DNA from: Adineta steineri
Taxonomy: Eukaryota > Rotifera > Eurotatoria > Adinetida > Adinetidae
Length of the DNA: 64,000 nt
Assembly (NCBI GenBank): GCA_905250115.1
Contig: CAJNOI010000019.1
Span: 680,030-744,029, forward strand
Direction of reading: 5' to 3'
A model generated the notes under the pieces. It made no database searches, had not been told where the DNA came from, and saw nothing but the letters and a program-made list of their open reading frames with translations. Positions 53,101-64,000 of the stretch are shown here, one piece after another. How positions within the stretch are numbered: position 1 is the first letter of the stretch; every line of letters begins with the position of its first letter. A program made the translations under genes and the position numbers.

Positions 53101-56100
53101 CATCGGGATGTACATTAGAATTTTGGCATCATATGATCGATCATCAATATCTTAGTGTTCATTTAATTGAAGGTACAGAGACAGTAGAAATCTGGGAAGA
53201 AGATCATGGACATGCTGGTGATCAATGGGATCGTATTATTTTACCACTTGGACGTATTGCACGACCATGGCGTATACAATTTAAAGCAGAAAAAAGTTGG
53301 GGTGATGGTACAGTTGCTATTGATGATATAAGTTTAAGTGGTTGTCAATTTCCACCCGTACGACCTAATTGCACAGATGATCAATTTCGATGTACACGAG
53401 GTGCTTGTATAGCAAAAGAACGTGTTTGTGATTTTAGGTAATTTATTATTTTTTTAAGAAAAAATTGAAAAAAAGAAATATTTATTTTATTTTTCCTAGT
53501 GATGATTGTGGTGATAATTCAGATGAAATAAATTGTCAAAATTATATTATGTGTAGTTTTGAAGAACCAACAGGAATGTGTAATTGGGCACAAGATGATG
53601 ATGATGAACTTGATTGGGAACTTGGGCAAGGTGAAACATCATCATTTTTTACAGGACCTAAACGTGATCATACACTCGGTTTATCAAGTGGTCATTTTAT
53701 CTTTTTGGAAGCATCATATCCAGCTGAAGAAGGTGAACGAGCTCGTATCGCATCACCTGTTTTAAATAGTACAGGATTCTCATGTGAACTTAGATTTTAT
53801 TGGCATATGTATGGAGACGTAAGTGTTAAAAATCAACTTTAGATAATATATATGTCAATGTGATAATTTTTCTCTTTAAATAGAATATTGGTGCACTTAA
53901 TGTTTATACTCGAACAACTTTTGGTGGAGAAATGGATAAAATCTGGTCGAAGGATTATAATGTTGGTGATTTCTGGAATCGAGCTGAAATCGTATTGATG
54001 GAAAATGAACCATTTCAAGTTGTTCTAGAAGCTGTTGTTGGCGATGGCTATGGTGGAGATATAGCTATTGATGATACATCATTTACACCAGCTTGTGGTT
54101 TATCAAATGTTAATTTAGTTACTGTTTCAACACCTAAACCAACTACATCAGCACCAAATCCTTGCGCAGCTAATGGTCAATTTATGTGTATTGAAAATGG
54201 TCAATGTATTGATAAGGCGAAAGTTTGTGATTTTAAAGTTGATTGTCCAACACCTGGAGGTAGTGATGAAGCTGAATGTGGTACATGTACATTTGATAAT
54301 AATAATGGAACATTATGTGGTTGGAAAGATTACTCAATTGGAAGTGTCACATGGGAGTTACGAAAAGGATCAACGGATTTTGGACCATCAGGTGATCATA
54401 CAACAGGCAGTGGATTTTATATTGCTATGCCACCACACTATTCATTTTCATCAATTCGTACAGGTGCTATTGGTCCTACTGCTGTTGAATGTCAAATGAG
54501 ATTTTGGTACTATATGGAGTATGAAGGTCCAGATGCTAACAGCAGAATTATAGCATACTATAGAACAGAATCGAGCAATTTTAGTTCATTCTATTCGATT
54601 GATCGAGTTACTGAACCAACTGGACCAAACTGGAAACAAGGTGTTATCGCTATTGGAGCTCGATCACAACGAATTGCTATAGGTATATAGAAGAAATTTT
54701 ATTAAAATAAAAACAAACAAATGCTGTAAAATGTTCTTTCTTTTTTTAGAAATCGATGGACATTCAACTGAAAAAAATGCTGTAGCTATTGATGATATAG
54801 AATTTCATAATTGTCACGTAGGAGATCCACCTGAACTTGGGTACGAAAATTTTTTCTATCAAAATATGATTATTCCTATTATTTTATTTTTAGTTTACCC
54901 GTCGATTGTACATTTGAACATGGTTGGTGTAACTTTTTCCATGATGAAAGAGCTGACTTTGAATGGGAACGCACAAATGAAGCATCAACATCATCAGATA
55001 CAGGACCAGGATTTGGTATGAAATAAAATATATAATAAATTCTTTTTTATAATATCTATATTATAGATCACACAACTGGATCAGGTTATTATGTATTTAT
55101 TGAAGCATCTTTTCCAAGGTAAACATTAATAAATATTCATGTATGTATTTTAATATTAATTTGTTTTTAAAAGAGTACAAAATGATCGTGCAAGAATTTT
55201 CTCTGGATACCAAAATCCATCAGCTACTCCTCGATGTTTATCATTTTGGTAAAATAAAAAATTATTTTACATATATCCTGTAAATATAATGTTTTATTTT
55301 TTGTGTATAGGTACCATATGTACGGTGCAGATATTGGTACATTAAATGTATATGTACAAACTTTACCAACGAATCAAGCTAATATTTCATCAACACTTGT
55401 ATGGACTAAAACTGGTACACAAGGTAATGCATGGCGACGTGGACAACAATCTTTACATGATTTAAATACAACTAATATGTATGGTTGGCGTGTTGCATTT
55501 GAAGGTGTTGTTGGAAGGGGTTATTTGGGTGATATTTCACTTGATGATATATTTCTTAGTCAAGCAGAATGTCCAGCTAGTCGTACTTGTGATTTTGAAC
55601 TTAATCTATGCGATTTTCAACCAGATCCTGGTAATAGTTGGGTACGACAACAAGCTACTAATTTAGCAAATTTTGTTAATGAAGATCATACATCATCAAC
55701 ATCTCTAGGACATTTTGCTATGGCTCAAACTAATTCAAAGTAAAATTAAAAATCAAATAAATCTTTTTTGATTAATATTTATTTTCTATTAAATAGACTT
55801 CGAAGTCGACAATATCCAAATGCTGGTGATGAATGTTTAAGATTCTGGTATTTTGTCAATGGACCAGATGGATCTACAGGTCAAATAAGTGTTGCAAAAC
55901 AAACTAGTGGTTCAGCAACTGAAACTGCACTTTGGTCAAATAATATTTATGAAAATGGATGGCGTTATGGACAAGTTTCTATTAGTGGTGATCGTAGCCC
56001 ATTCACTTACTTATTTCAAGCAGTAAAATCTTCTCAAGATGTTGTTATTGGTATCGATGATGTTATTTTAACTCTTGGCTTTTGTAAACCACCAATAAAC

Positions 56101-59100
56101 TGTGATTTTGAAGCCATTGATCTATGTAGTTGGACACAAATGAAAAATGATGATTTTGATTGGTTATTACAAACAGGTGCAACAGAATCATTTGGTACTG
56201 GACCAACTCTTGGTAAGAATTTCATATAAAATATATATATACGATATACATAAGTAAAAATTTGTCAATTTGGTTTTAGATCATACAACAAATTCTGCTC
56301 AAGGACATTATATTTTTATTGAAACATCACATCCTGCTAAACAAAATGATACAGCTCGAATTATCAGTGAACATTTACTAACTGGACAAGGTTGTTTTTC
56401 ACTTTGGTATCATATGCATGGTGAAGATATTGGTTCATTAGTTATTTATCAAAATACAAAATCTACTCCAATGACTCAAATAAATAAAATTGATGGTGAA
56501 CAAGGTGATCAATGGAAACAATTACACACTGATCTTTCAGTACCTTTACAAAATAACGAATGGGTACGAATTATAGTTGAAGGTGTTGTCGGACCAGGTT
56601 TTCAAGGTAAAATTAAACGACAAACTTATTTTCCTCTATAAATCATATTTTTTATAGGTGATATTTCTATCGATGATATTACTTGGTCACCTAGTGTTAC
56701 ATGTTCAGCAGAACAATCATCAACAACAACATCAACTACACCTGGTGTACCAATAACTTATCGTAAGTAATCATAGTTTCTAAATATAAAACAGAAGAAG
56801 ATGATTTTCATTTAAATAGCACCAAGTATATATGATTGTAATTTTGAATGTAATTGTACATGTCAATGGAAACATGATGATACATTACCATTTAAATGGA
56901 TTGTTAGAATGGGTTCAACATCAAGTTTTGATACTGGACCTGACTCTGATCATACAACAGGATCAAGATTCGGTCATTTTATATATATTGAAGCAAGTGC
57001 GCCAGCTAAACTGAATGATACAGCACGTTTGATCAGTCCTGATGTAGTTGCTACAAATGAAGAACAATGTTTTCGATTTTATTATCATATGTTTGGTACA
57101 GATACTTATCGTCTAAATATTTACGCACGAATCAGTATGTTTAATAATAATTAGCAAAAATTTTATTTCTTAATTTTTCTATTTAAGATGGTAACCTCGG
57201 CAAAGCTCTATGGCAAAAAGAAGGCAATCAAGTAAATCAATAGTCTATAATTCATTTTCATATATTTTATATATTTTTTGTTTCTTAGGGTAATCAATGG
57301 TTATTTGGTCGTATAGCATTACGTGGTAATGTTGAACAAGCTGTCGGTCAACCATATCAATTAGTTTTGGAAGGTATTGTTGGTAAAGGTTATCTCGGTG
57401 ATATCAGTATTGATGATGTTGCTCTCAATCAAGGACCATGTCCAACATCAAGTAAAATCTAATATATTTATAGATATAGTTTTTGTTTAAATATAATATT
57501 TTTTTTCTAGCTGTCTGTGATTTTGAAAGTAGTGATTTATGTGGTTATGTTAATGATCCATCAAATACAATCGATTGGGCACGTTATCAAGCTGGCGTTG
57601 ATCCATCTATACCAGCTGTTGATGTCAGTTATGGTTCAACTCATGGACATTTTATGTTCATAAGACGAAATGATACAGTAGTACAATCATCAAATGGTCG
57701 TCTAGTATCAGAAGGTTATCCAGCTACAGGTGGTTCATGTATACGATGGTATATGTTATTACAAAATAAAGCAACATTACGTGTTCGAACATTAGCATTG
57801 GGTGGTTTGAATCCAACTATTCTTCACACTGTTCATGGTTCTCAAGGTCCTGCATGGAAATTTGCTCAAATAACTGTGCGAAGTGGTTCACCATATCAAG
57901 TTGTATTTGAAGGTGTATTAAATAATACAAATGATATCTTAGATTCAATCGCTCTTGATGATGTTAGTGTACAATCAGGTGTTTGTGATGACTTAGGTGC
58001 ATGTGATTTTGAAAAAGGTTTATGTGGTTATCAAAATCAAATAGCTGATTTTAATTGGAAACGAACATCTTATAATATTGAATTATATAATGCACCACAA
58101 TTTGATCATACAGTAAATACTCAAGCAGGTTAGAACATATTAATAGAATTTCTTTTCTAGAAATATATATATCTTTTTAATTCAGGATTTTATCTATGGA
58201 TGGATCGTCGACAAACAATTGCAGGTAGAAAATGTCGAATTGAATCAGAACTTATTCCAGTTGATATACGTTGTATAACATTTTGGTATTATATGAACGT
58301 TACAGTTGGTGCTAAATTAAATGTTTATATACGTGATCCACGTTCAGATACTTATAATTTACTTTGGTCAAAAGATCAAGTTCATGGATCATTCTGGGTC
58401 TCACAAGATGTACAAGTTCGACCAAATATGACAGTCAATGGAACAAATACATTTACTATTGTTTTTGAAGGTGTTGTCGGAGCAATATCTGGTGGTATGT
58501 ATAAGAAAATATTAAAAAAAGAACAAAAACATATTTATTATTTATTATTTTAGATTTGGCTATCGATGATATAAGTCAAAAAGTAGGAAACTGTCTAACA
58601 ACAACACCACCTCCAAATATGTATAGATGTCTTGATGGTACAACTATTCCAAAAGCAAAAGTAAATTCTATTTAAATAGAAAATAAATATCGAGTAATTT
58701 TAATTATTTCTTTTTACTTAGGTCTGTGATTTTATTGTTGATTGTAAAGGTGGTGATGATGAACGTCTGTGCGGTAATTGTACATTTGATGCAACATCAA
58801 ATCCATTATGTGGTTGGAGTGATGTTAGTAAAGGTACAATCATGTGGAAACGCGGTTCAAATGAAACATTAGTAGGAGCAGGTCAAGGACCACCATTTGA
58901 TCATACATCATATAAACCTGAAGGAAATTACGTTTATCTAACACCAAGTAATGGAACAACTCCAGGTGCACCAGCACGTTTTATAACACCTGTTCTTCGT
59001 GAAGCAAGTACAACATGTCTTCTGGAATTTTGGGTTTATCTAACAGGTACTTCGTTGAATCAATTAACTGTTATGTTATTAACTGGTAATCAAATTGAAC

Positions 59101-62100
59101 GAGCAACATTACAACGATTTGAATATAAATCTATGACAAATTGGACAAAAGTAAATATTGAAATAGGTCGTGTTGATACACCATTTCAAATAGCAATGGA
59201 TTCGAAACGTACTTCATCATTCGGATGGGTTGCATTTGATGATACAAAATTACTTCATTGTCATTTACCACCTATTGTTCTTGCAACTCAATGTCAAGCA
59301 GCTGACCGATTTCATTGTGCACGTGGTTCATGTATAGCCAAAGCTCGTATTTGTGATATGACAGATGATTGTGGTGATCATTCTGATGAAACAAGTCGTT
59401 TGTGTTCAACATATCAAACATGTACATTTGATACTTCATTCTGTGATTGGACACATGATAATACAACTCAATTTAAATGGGAATTATTTACAGGTCCATC
59501 ACCATCAGATGATACAGGAGTATGTGATATTCATATTTTCGTTTTTACTAATTAAAAAATTCCTATTGTTTTTTTCTTCTTCTAGCCAAATCGTGATCAT
59601 ACAACTGGTTATGCAACAGGTGGATATGCTCTTATTGAAGCATCCTATCCACAAGTACCAGGACATAAAGCACGTTTAATTAGTCGACCATTTGAACCAA
59701 AAACAAATCAATGTAATATGGTGTTCTACTATCATATGTTTGGTGCAGATGTTGGTGAATTGAATGTTTATGTACGATTTTATTCTAATGGTCCACTTGT
59801 TAAGATTTATGGTATATCAGGTAAATGAAACTTAATTAGTTATATCTTTATAGATTATCATAATTCTCATATTTTTAACGTTTAGGTGATCGTGGTAACG
59901 TATGGCTTCGACATGAATTAAAATTAAATTATACAACTCCATTCCAAGTATTAATTGAAGGTGTTGTAGGAGGAAGTTTCTTAAGTGATATTGGCCTGGA
60001 TGATACAGTGTTTTCACCTGCATGTGAAGGTTATTCACAATCTCAATTACCTATAACAACAATCACATCAACAGTAGCACCAACACCATGCCCGGGACCA
60101 GATCAAGTTCATTGTGCTGGAACTAGTTTATGTATCGATAAAGATAGAGTATATAATTATTTTAAAATTTAACATATGATATACATTTCTATTTTATTAG
60201 ATCTGTGATTTTACTGCTGATTGTCCTGATGCATCCGATGAAGTATGGAAAAGATTCTTTCTTATATATTTAAACTTATTTTCTTTTTATATAGGATGGT
60301 TGTGGTCCATGTAATTTCGAAAAAGGTTAGTTTATATAACATAAACTCAATATATCTATATATAATTTGATTTTCTTCTAATAGATAATTGTGGTTGGGA
60401 AGATGTCTCATGGAGTTTTTATTCATGGTCTCGTGTACAAGCAAGTGATGCTATAACAACTTCACAAAAAGCACCTCCTTATGATCATACATATAATAAT
60501 CCATCAGGATGGTATATGCATGTTGCTGGTGATATGGGTGATTTTTATGATCTTGCTGAATTACGTAGTCCATCTTTACCTCCATCAAGTGCTGAATGTC
60601 AAATTACATTTTATTATTGGCTTGTTGGTAATAGTACTGGTACACTTGAATTATTTTCTTCAACTGCTAGTCAAGCACTTTGGTCTAAATCGAGTGCACC
60701 AGCCAATCGTTGGAATCGAGCTACAGTTAATGTTGGAGCTAATCGAGTTGGATGGAAATTATTTTTTGAACTTGAACCAAATCTTGAATCTTTTGGCGTT
60801 TTTACTGATGATGTTGCTATTGACGATATCTCATTTTCTCAATGTAGTGTCAATCGATCACGACATATACTTGAATGTGATTTTGAAACAGATTTATGTT
60901 TATGGGAAACAAAAGGTTTAGCTGATTTCGAATGGACACGAGGATCATCACAAACATCATCACTTGCAACTGGTCCACCCGGTGATCATACAACAGGCAA
61001 AGGATATTATGTCTATATTGAAGCTAGTATACCACAAAAAGAAGGCGATCGAGCTCGGCTTCAAAGTCCATTAGTACCAGCAACAACATCAAGCTGTCTT
61101 ATTTTCTATTATCATATGTAAGTTTTTATTATTATTTTAGTTATAAAATATTCTTTTGAATAAAATAAAATAGGTTCGGAGCTGATATTGGTACATTAAA
61201 TGTTATGATACAAACATCTGCTTCTAATTCAACAATATATACACGTAGTGGACCACATGGAAATGTATGGCAAAAAGGAGAAGTAGATTATCGAAGTACA
61301 CTTTCATATAAAATCATATTCGAAGGCATTGGTAAGTTGAAATAATGATTAATTAAAACGAATGAATTTCATTGTTCGTTTTTGTCTTATTTAATTTTAG
61401 TTGGAAAGAGTTGGGAAGGTGATATAGCACTTGATGATATCGATGTTAGTCTTGGCAATTGTCCAATATCAAATGAATGTAATTTTGAACATGGTTTATG
61501 TGCAGGTTGGGAACATGATCCTGAAGGTGATTTTAATTGGACTCGTTCTCGAAATGGTTCAACACCAACTGGTACACCTACTATTGGTTCGTATTTATTT
61601 AATTTTTATAAGAAAAAAAATACTTATTTGATAAAAATTTAGATCATACACTCGGTTCGGCTTTTGGACATTTTCTATATATTGATCCAACTGGTCGTTT
61701 AACAGGTGATACAGCTCTTATTATGTCACCAAGTTATAAAGGTAGTCAACCAAGATGTTTACGTTTATGGTATCATCTTTTTGGAGCTGCACAAGGTACA
61801 CTACAAATTCAACAACAACCTGAAATTGGTCGACCAAAAACTATATGGACTAGAACAAATGATCAAGGTAATAATTCAATGTTTTCTTCTTCTTCTTCTA
61901 AATATAATTTTTATGTTGTATTAGATAATATTTGGCGTCAAGTACGTGTTAATATTCCACCATTACTTGGCATGAGTACATATAAAATTCTTATTGCTGG
62001 TATCGTTGGCTCAAAACCAACTGGAGGTAAGAAAGATCTTTCTTTTGTTATTTTTCAAATTGATAATTTTCTATTATTCATTATTAGATTTGGCAATTGA

Positions 62101-63944
62101 TGATTTATCAAATACTGAAGGAGAATGTCCTGGCTCAGAAGTTTGTACATTTCAAGATGATTTTTGTACTTGGGTTAACGGACCAAATAATATTGTCGAT
62201 GATTTTGATTGGTTACGAAATGCAGGTGGTACACCAAGTTATGGAACAGGCCCAAGCGTTGATCATACATTTGGAACAGCCGAAGGAATGTATATATATA
62301 TTGAAGCGAGTGATACATTCAATAAAAATGCAAAAGCATGGCTTATGTCTGAACATTATGAACCTGGTCCACATTGTTTAGTATTTTATTATCATCTTTA
62401 TGGAGAAGATATTGGTACATTAAATGTATATTCACGTATTGGAAATAATAACCTACAACTTCAATGGAGGTAAATAGACTTACTTTTATAATTTACTTAT
62501 TAAAATCTTACATCGCTATTTTTATATTTATAGTTTAAGTGGTGATCATGGTGATGCATGGCGAATGGGAGCAGTGAATGTTAATATACCAACAGAATTT
62601 TATTTTATTATTGAAGGTAAAAGCAAAAATAAAAACAAAAATTCTTAATTTAAAATATGATTTGTTTTCATTTAAAGGTCTTCATGGCGGAAGTTTTCAA
62701 GGTGATATGGCTCTTGATGATATACTGGTTCTAACAGGTTCACAATGTACAATTCCAACAACAACTACAACAGCTGTACCAACAACTACAGTTGGTCGAC
62801 ATACACCATTATCATGTAATTTCGAAAATGATACATGTAGATGGACAGATGATTCAACAGCATCAGGTAAATGGTCAAGACATCAAGGTCAACAAAATGA
62901 TTTTCATACTGGTCCTCATTATGGTAAAAAGAGAAGAAATGAAAAACAAATATTTATTTATTTATCTATTTTTTATTATCTAGATCATACATTACAAACA
63001 GCAGATGGTTGGTACATTGATACATCAGATATGAAGAGTAATCAAACAGCACGTTTAATGAGTACAATGACATCAATACCAACTCGTGGTATATGCTTCC
63101 GATTTTGGTATCGTGCTTATGGTTCAAAACAAGGAAAATTAAATCTTTTACAAAAAGCTGCAAATGGAGTCAATTCAACTTTAATTTATAGTGTACGTCC
63201 AAATCTTGATATTGATTGGCGTGAAGTTATGGTTTATCGTGAAACATTCGGCAATTATCAATTTATTCTTGAAGCTATTGTTGGTAATGTAATTGCAGAT
63301 TCAGATAATATTGCTGTCGATGATATAACATCAAGTGAAGGTATATTAAATCAATCTAAAATGAAAAAAAACAGTATTTTAATATATACAATTATTTTTG
63401 TTTTTTTCCATAGGTCCATGTCCAATGCAACGATTCTGTGATTTTGAATCATCAGATATATGTGGTTATACAGATGATCCATCAGGTACTTTTAATTGGA
63501 CTCGTAATCGAGGCACAACAGGTAGTTGGTATACTGGTCCACCATATGATCATACAACATATACATCAGAAGGTATTGAAATTTAAAAAAATTAGCAAAT
63601 GAATGAAAGTTTTATTAATAATACTTGTTTTACTGTTAGGTTATTACATGTATGTTGAAACAAGTCTTCCACGTAAACCAGGAGATGTTGCTCGTTTAAT
63701 CAGTCCAACATATCCAGCATCAAAAGAATACAATTGTTTACAATTTTATTACCATCAATTAGGTGCTGATGTTGATAGATTGAATGTTTATAAACGTGAT
63801 GTAGGTGGTTCATTAACACCAACAAAAATCTTTACCGCAATAGGAGATCGTTTTGATGAATGGCATGTTATGGAAATCAATATTGTACCAGCAAGACCAT
63901 TTAATATCATCTTTGAAGGTGTCGTTGGAAAGAGTTTTGAAGGA
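44171..63944 (+). CDS. giant MAM/LDL-receptor class A domain protein (3' end beyond the window)
   Basis: Begins with a signal peptide ([17 protein letters not shown]) and runs through dozens of exons with 45-75-bp introns. About 30 MAM domains follow one another, each with the pattern C-D/T-F-E...C-x-W, TGP..DHT, FWYHM(Y/F)G, LWxxxGxQGDxW, then [18 protein letters not shown] and a closing Cys. Six LDL-receptor class A modules (CxxxxFxC...DCxDxSDE) are interspersed from 52.67 kb onward. Short Thr/Pro linkers separate some units. No transmembrane segment is seen before the window ends, where the last exon stops at 63944 in mid-domain. It should be a large extracellular adhesion or matrix protein of the MAM-LDLR (MALRD1-like) type. 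The first MAM domain contains the 100-N gap, so its sequence is incomplete. Confidence 0.9.
44399..44498. other. assembly gap (100 N) inside an exon
   Basis: Exactly 100 N between GACGTTGATA and CACCTTATAGTGG, within the first MAM domain of the giant protein. The reading frame across it cannot be verified. Confidence 0.95.
52666..60312 (+). other. six LDL-receptor class A modules within the MAM protein
   Basis: Located at about 52666-52815, 53371-53550, 54163-54285, 58624-58778, 59291-59420 and 60088-60312. Typical calcium-site residues are seen in [16 protein letters not shown] and [13 protein letters not shown]. The one at 58624 ([10 protein letters not shown]) and the one at 52666 are shorter and lack part of the first half. 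Several are split by an intron just before the acidic Ca-binding loop. Confidence 0.85.
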
Positions 63945-64000
63945 GTAAGTCTATTATTTCTTTTTGTTTATCTTTAAGTGAGATATAAAAATCTAAATTT

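Larger units (their letters stand above)
44370..63944 (+). repeat. array of about 30 MAM domain units (starts listed)
   Basis: Approximate domain starts (first Cys or equivalent): 44370 (gapped), 45165, 45781, 46381, 47088, 47686, 48244, 48891, 49559, 50211, 50908, 51456, 52056, 52816, 53551, 54286, 54897, 55586, 56100, 56836, 57515, 58001, 58779, 59420, 60312, 60878, 61479, 62143, 62815, 63438. Introns recur at the same places: phase 1 within the Asp codon of DHT (for example about 49670, 51570, 56215, 61590) and phase 2 within the Met codon of YHM (about 48548, 49193, 61118). This indicates duplication of multi-exon units. The unit at 50908 lacks the first Cys. Confidence 0.85.

Overview
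The window looks like bdelloid rotifer nuclear DNA (Adineta/Rotaria/Philodina type). This is inferred from AT-rich sequence, very short GT-AG introns (mostly 50-70 bp), a TPR/ADP-ribosyltransferase fusion and F-box/LRR families typical of these animals, bacterial-looking genes (GNAT, GH43) among metazoan ones, and scattered TGTGGG-type telomere-like sequence. There are two 100-base assembly gaps, at 2278-2377 and 44399-44498.

Layout. 1-3.9 kb: gene-poor, with two decayed coding relics and a tRNA-like sequence. 4.1-4.65 kb (-): intronless bacterial-type GNAT acetyltransferase. 4.9-7.5 kb (+): 17-exon SLC5 sodium/solute symporter. 7.8-10.7 kb (-): rhodopsin-like GPCR whose last intron is almost entirely a 1.76-kb element with terminal inverted repeats (TIRs), which carries its own gene on the opposite strand. 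10.9-11.1 kb: MITE. 11.6-14.2 kb (-): intronless ionotropic glutamate receptor. 15.8-16.2 kb (-): CAP/SCP pseudogene. 17-18.8 kb (-): F-box plus ten LRR exons. 19.4-20.3 kb (+): ankyrin protein. 20.8 kb: NHL-repeat relic. 21.3-23.4 kb (-): second F-box protein. 24.8-27.3 kb (+): ART-TPR protein. 28-29.1 kb (+): peptidoglycan recognition amidase. 30.4-32.2 kb (-): CDC48/p97 paralogue lacking the D1 ATPase domain. 32.9-34.6 kb (+): PP1-type phosphatase that has lost most metal ligands. 34.8 kb (-): small unknown ORF. 36-37.6 kb (-): secreted GH43 glycosidase. 37.8-38.8 kb (-): farnesyltransferase alpha. 39.2-42.6 kb (-): inactive myotubularin-like protein. 44.2 kb to the window end (+): a giant secreted or surface protein with about 30 MAM and 6 LDL-receptor class A domains, still open at the right edge.

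The genes do not form an operon or pathway. The most notable signals are (1) the TIR element whose ends appear to supply splice sites inside the GPCR gene, (2) about a dozen telomere-like fold-back motifs, roughly one per gene boundary, one of them coinciding with an assembly gap, and (3) the divergent pair of rewired core proteins (N-D2 p97 and a dead PP1).
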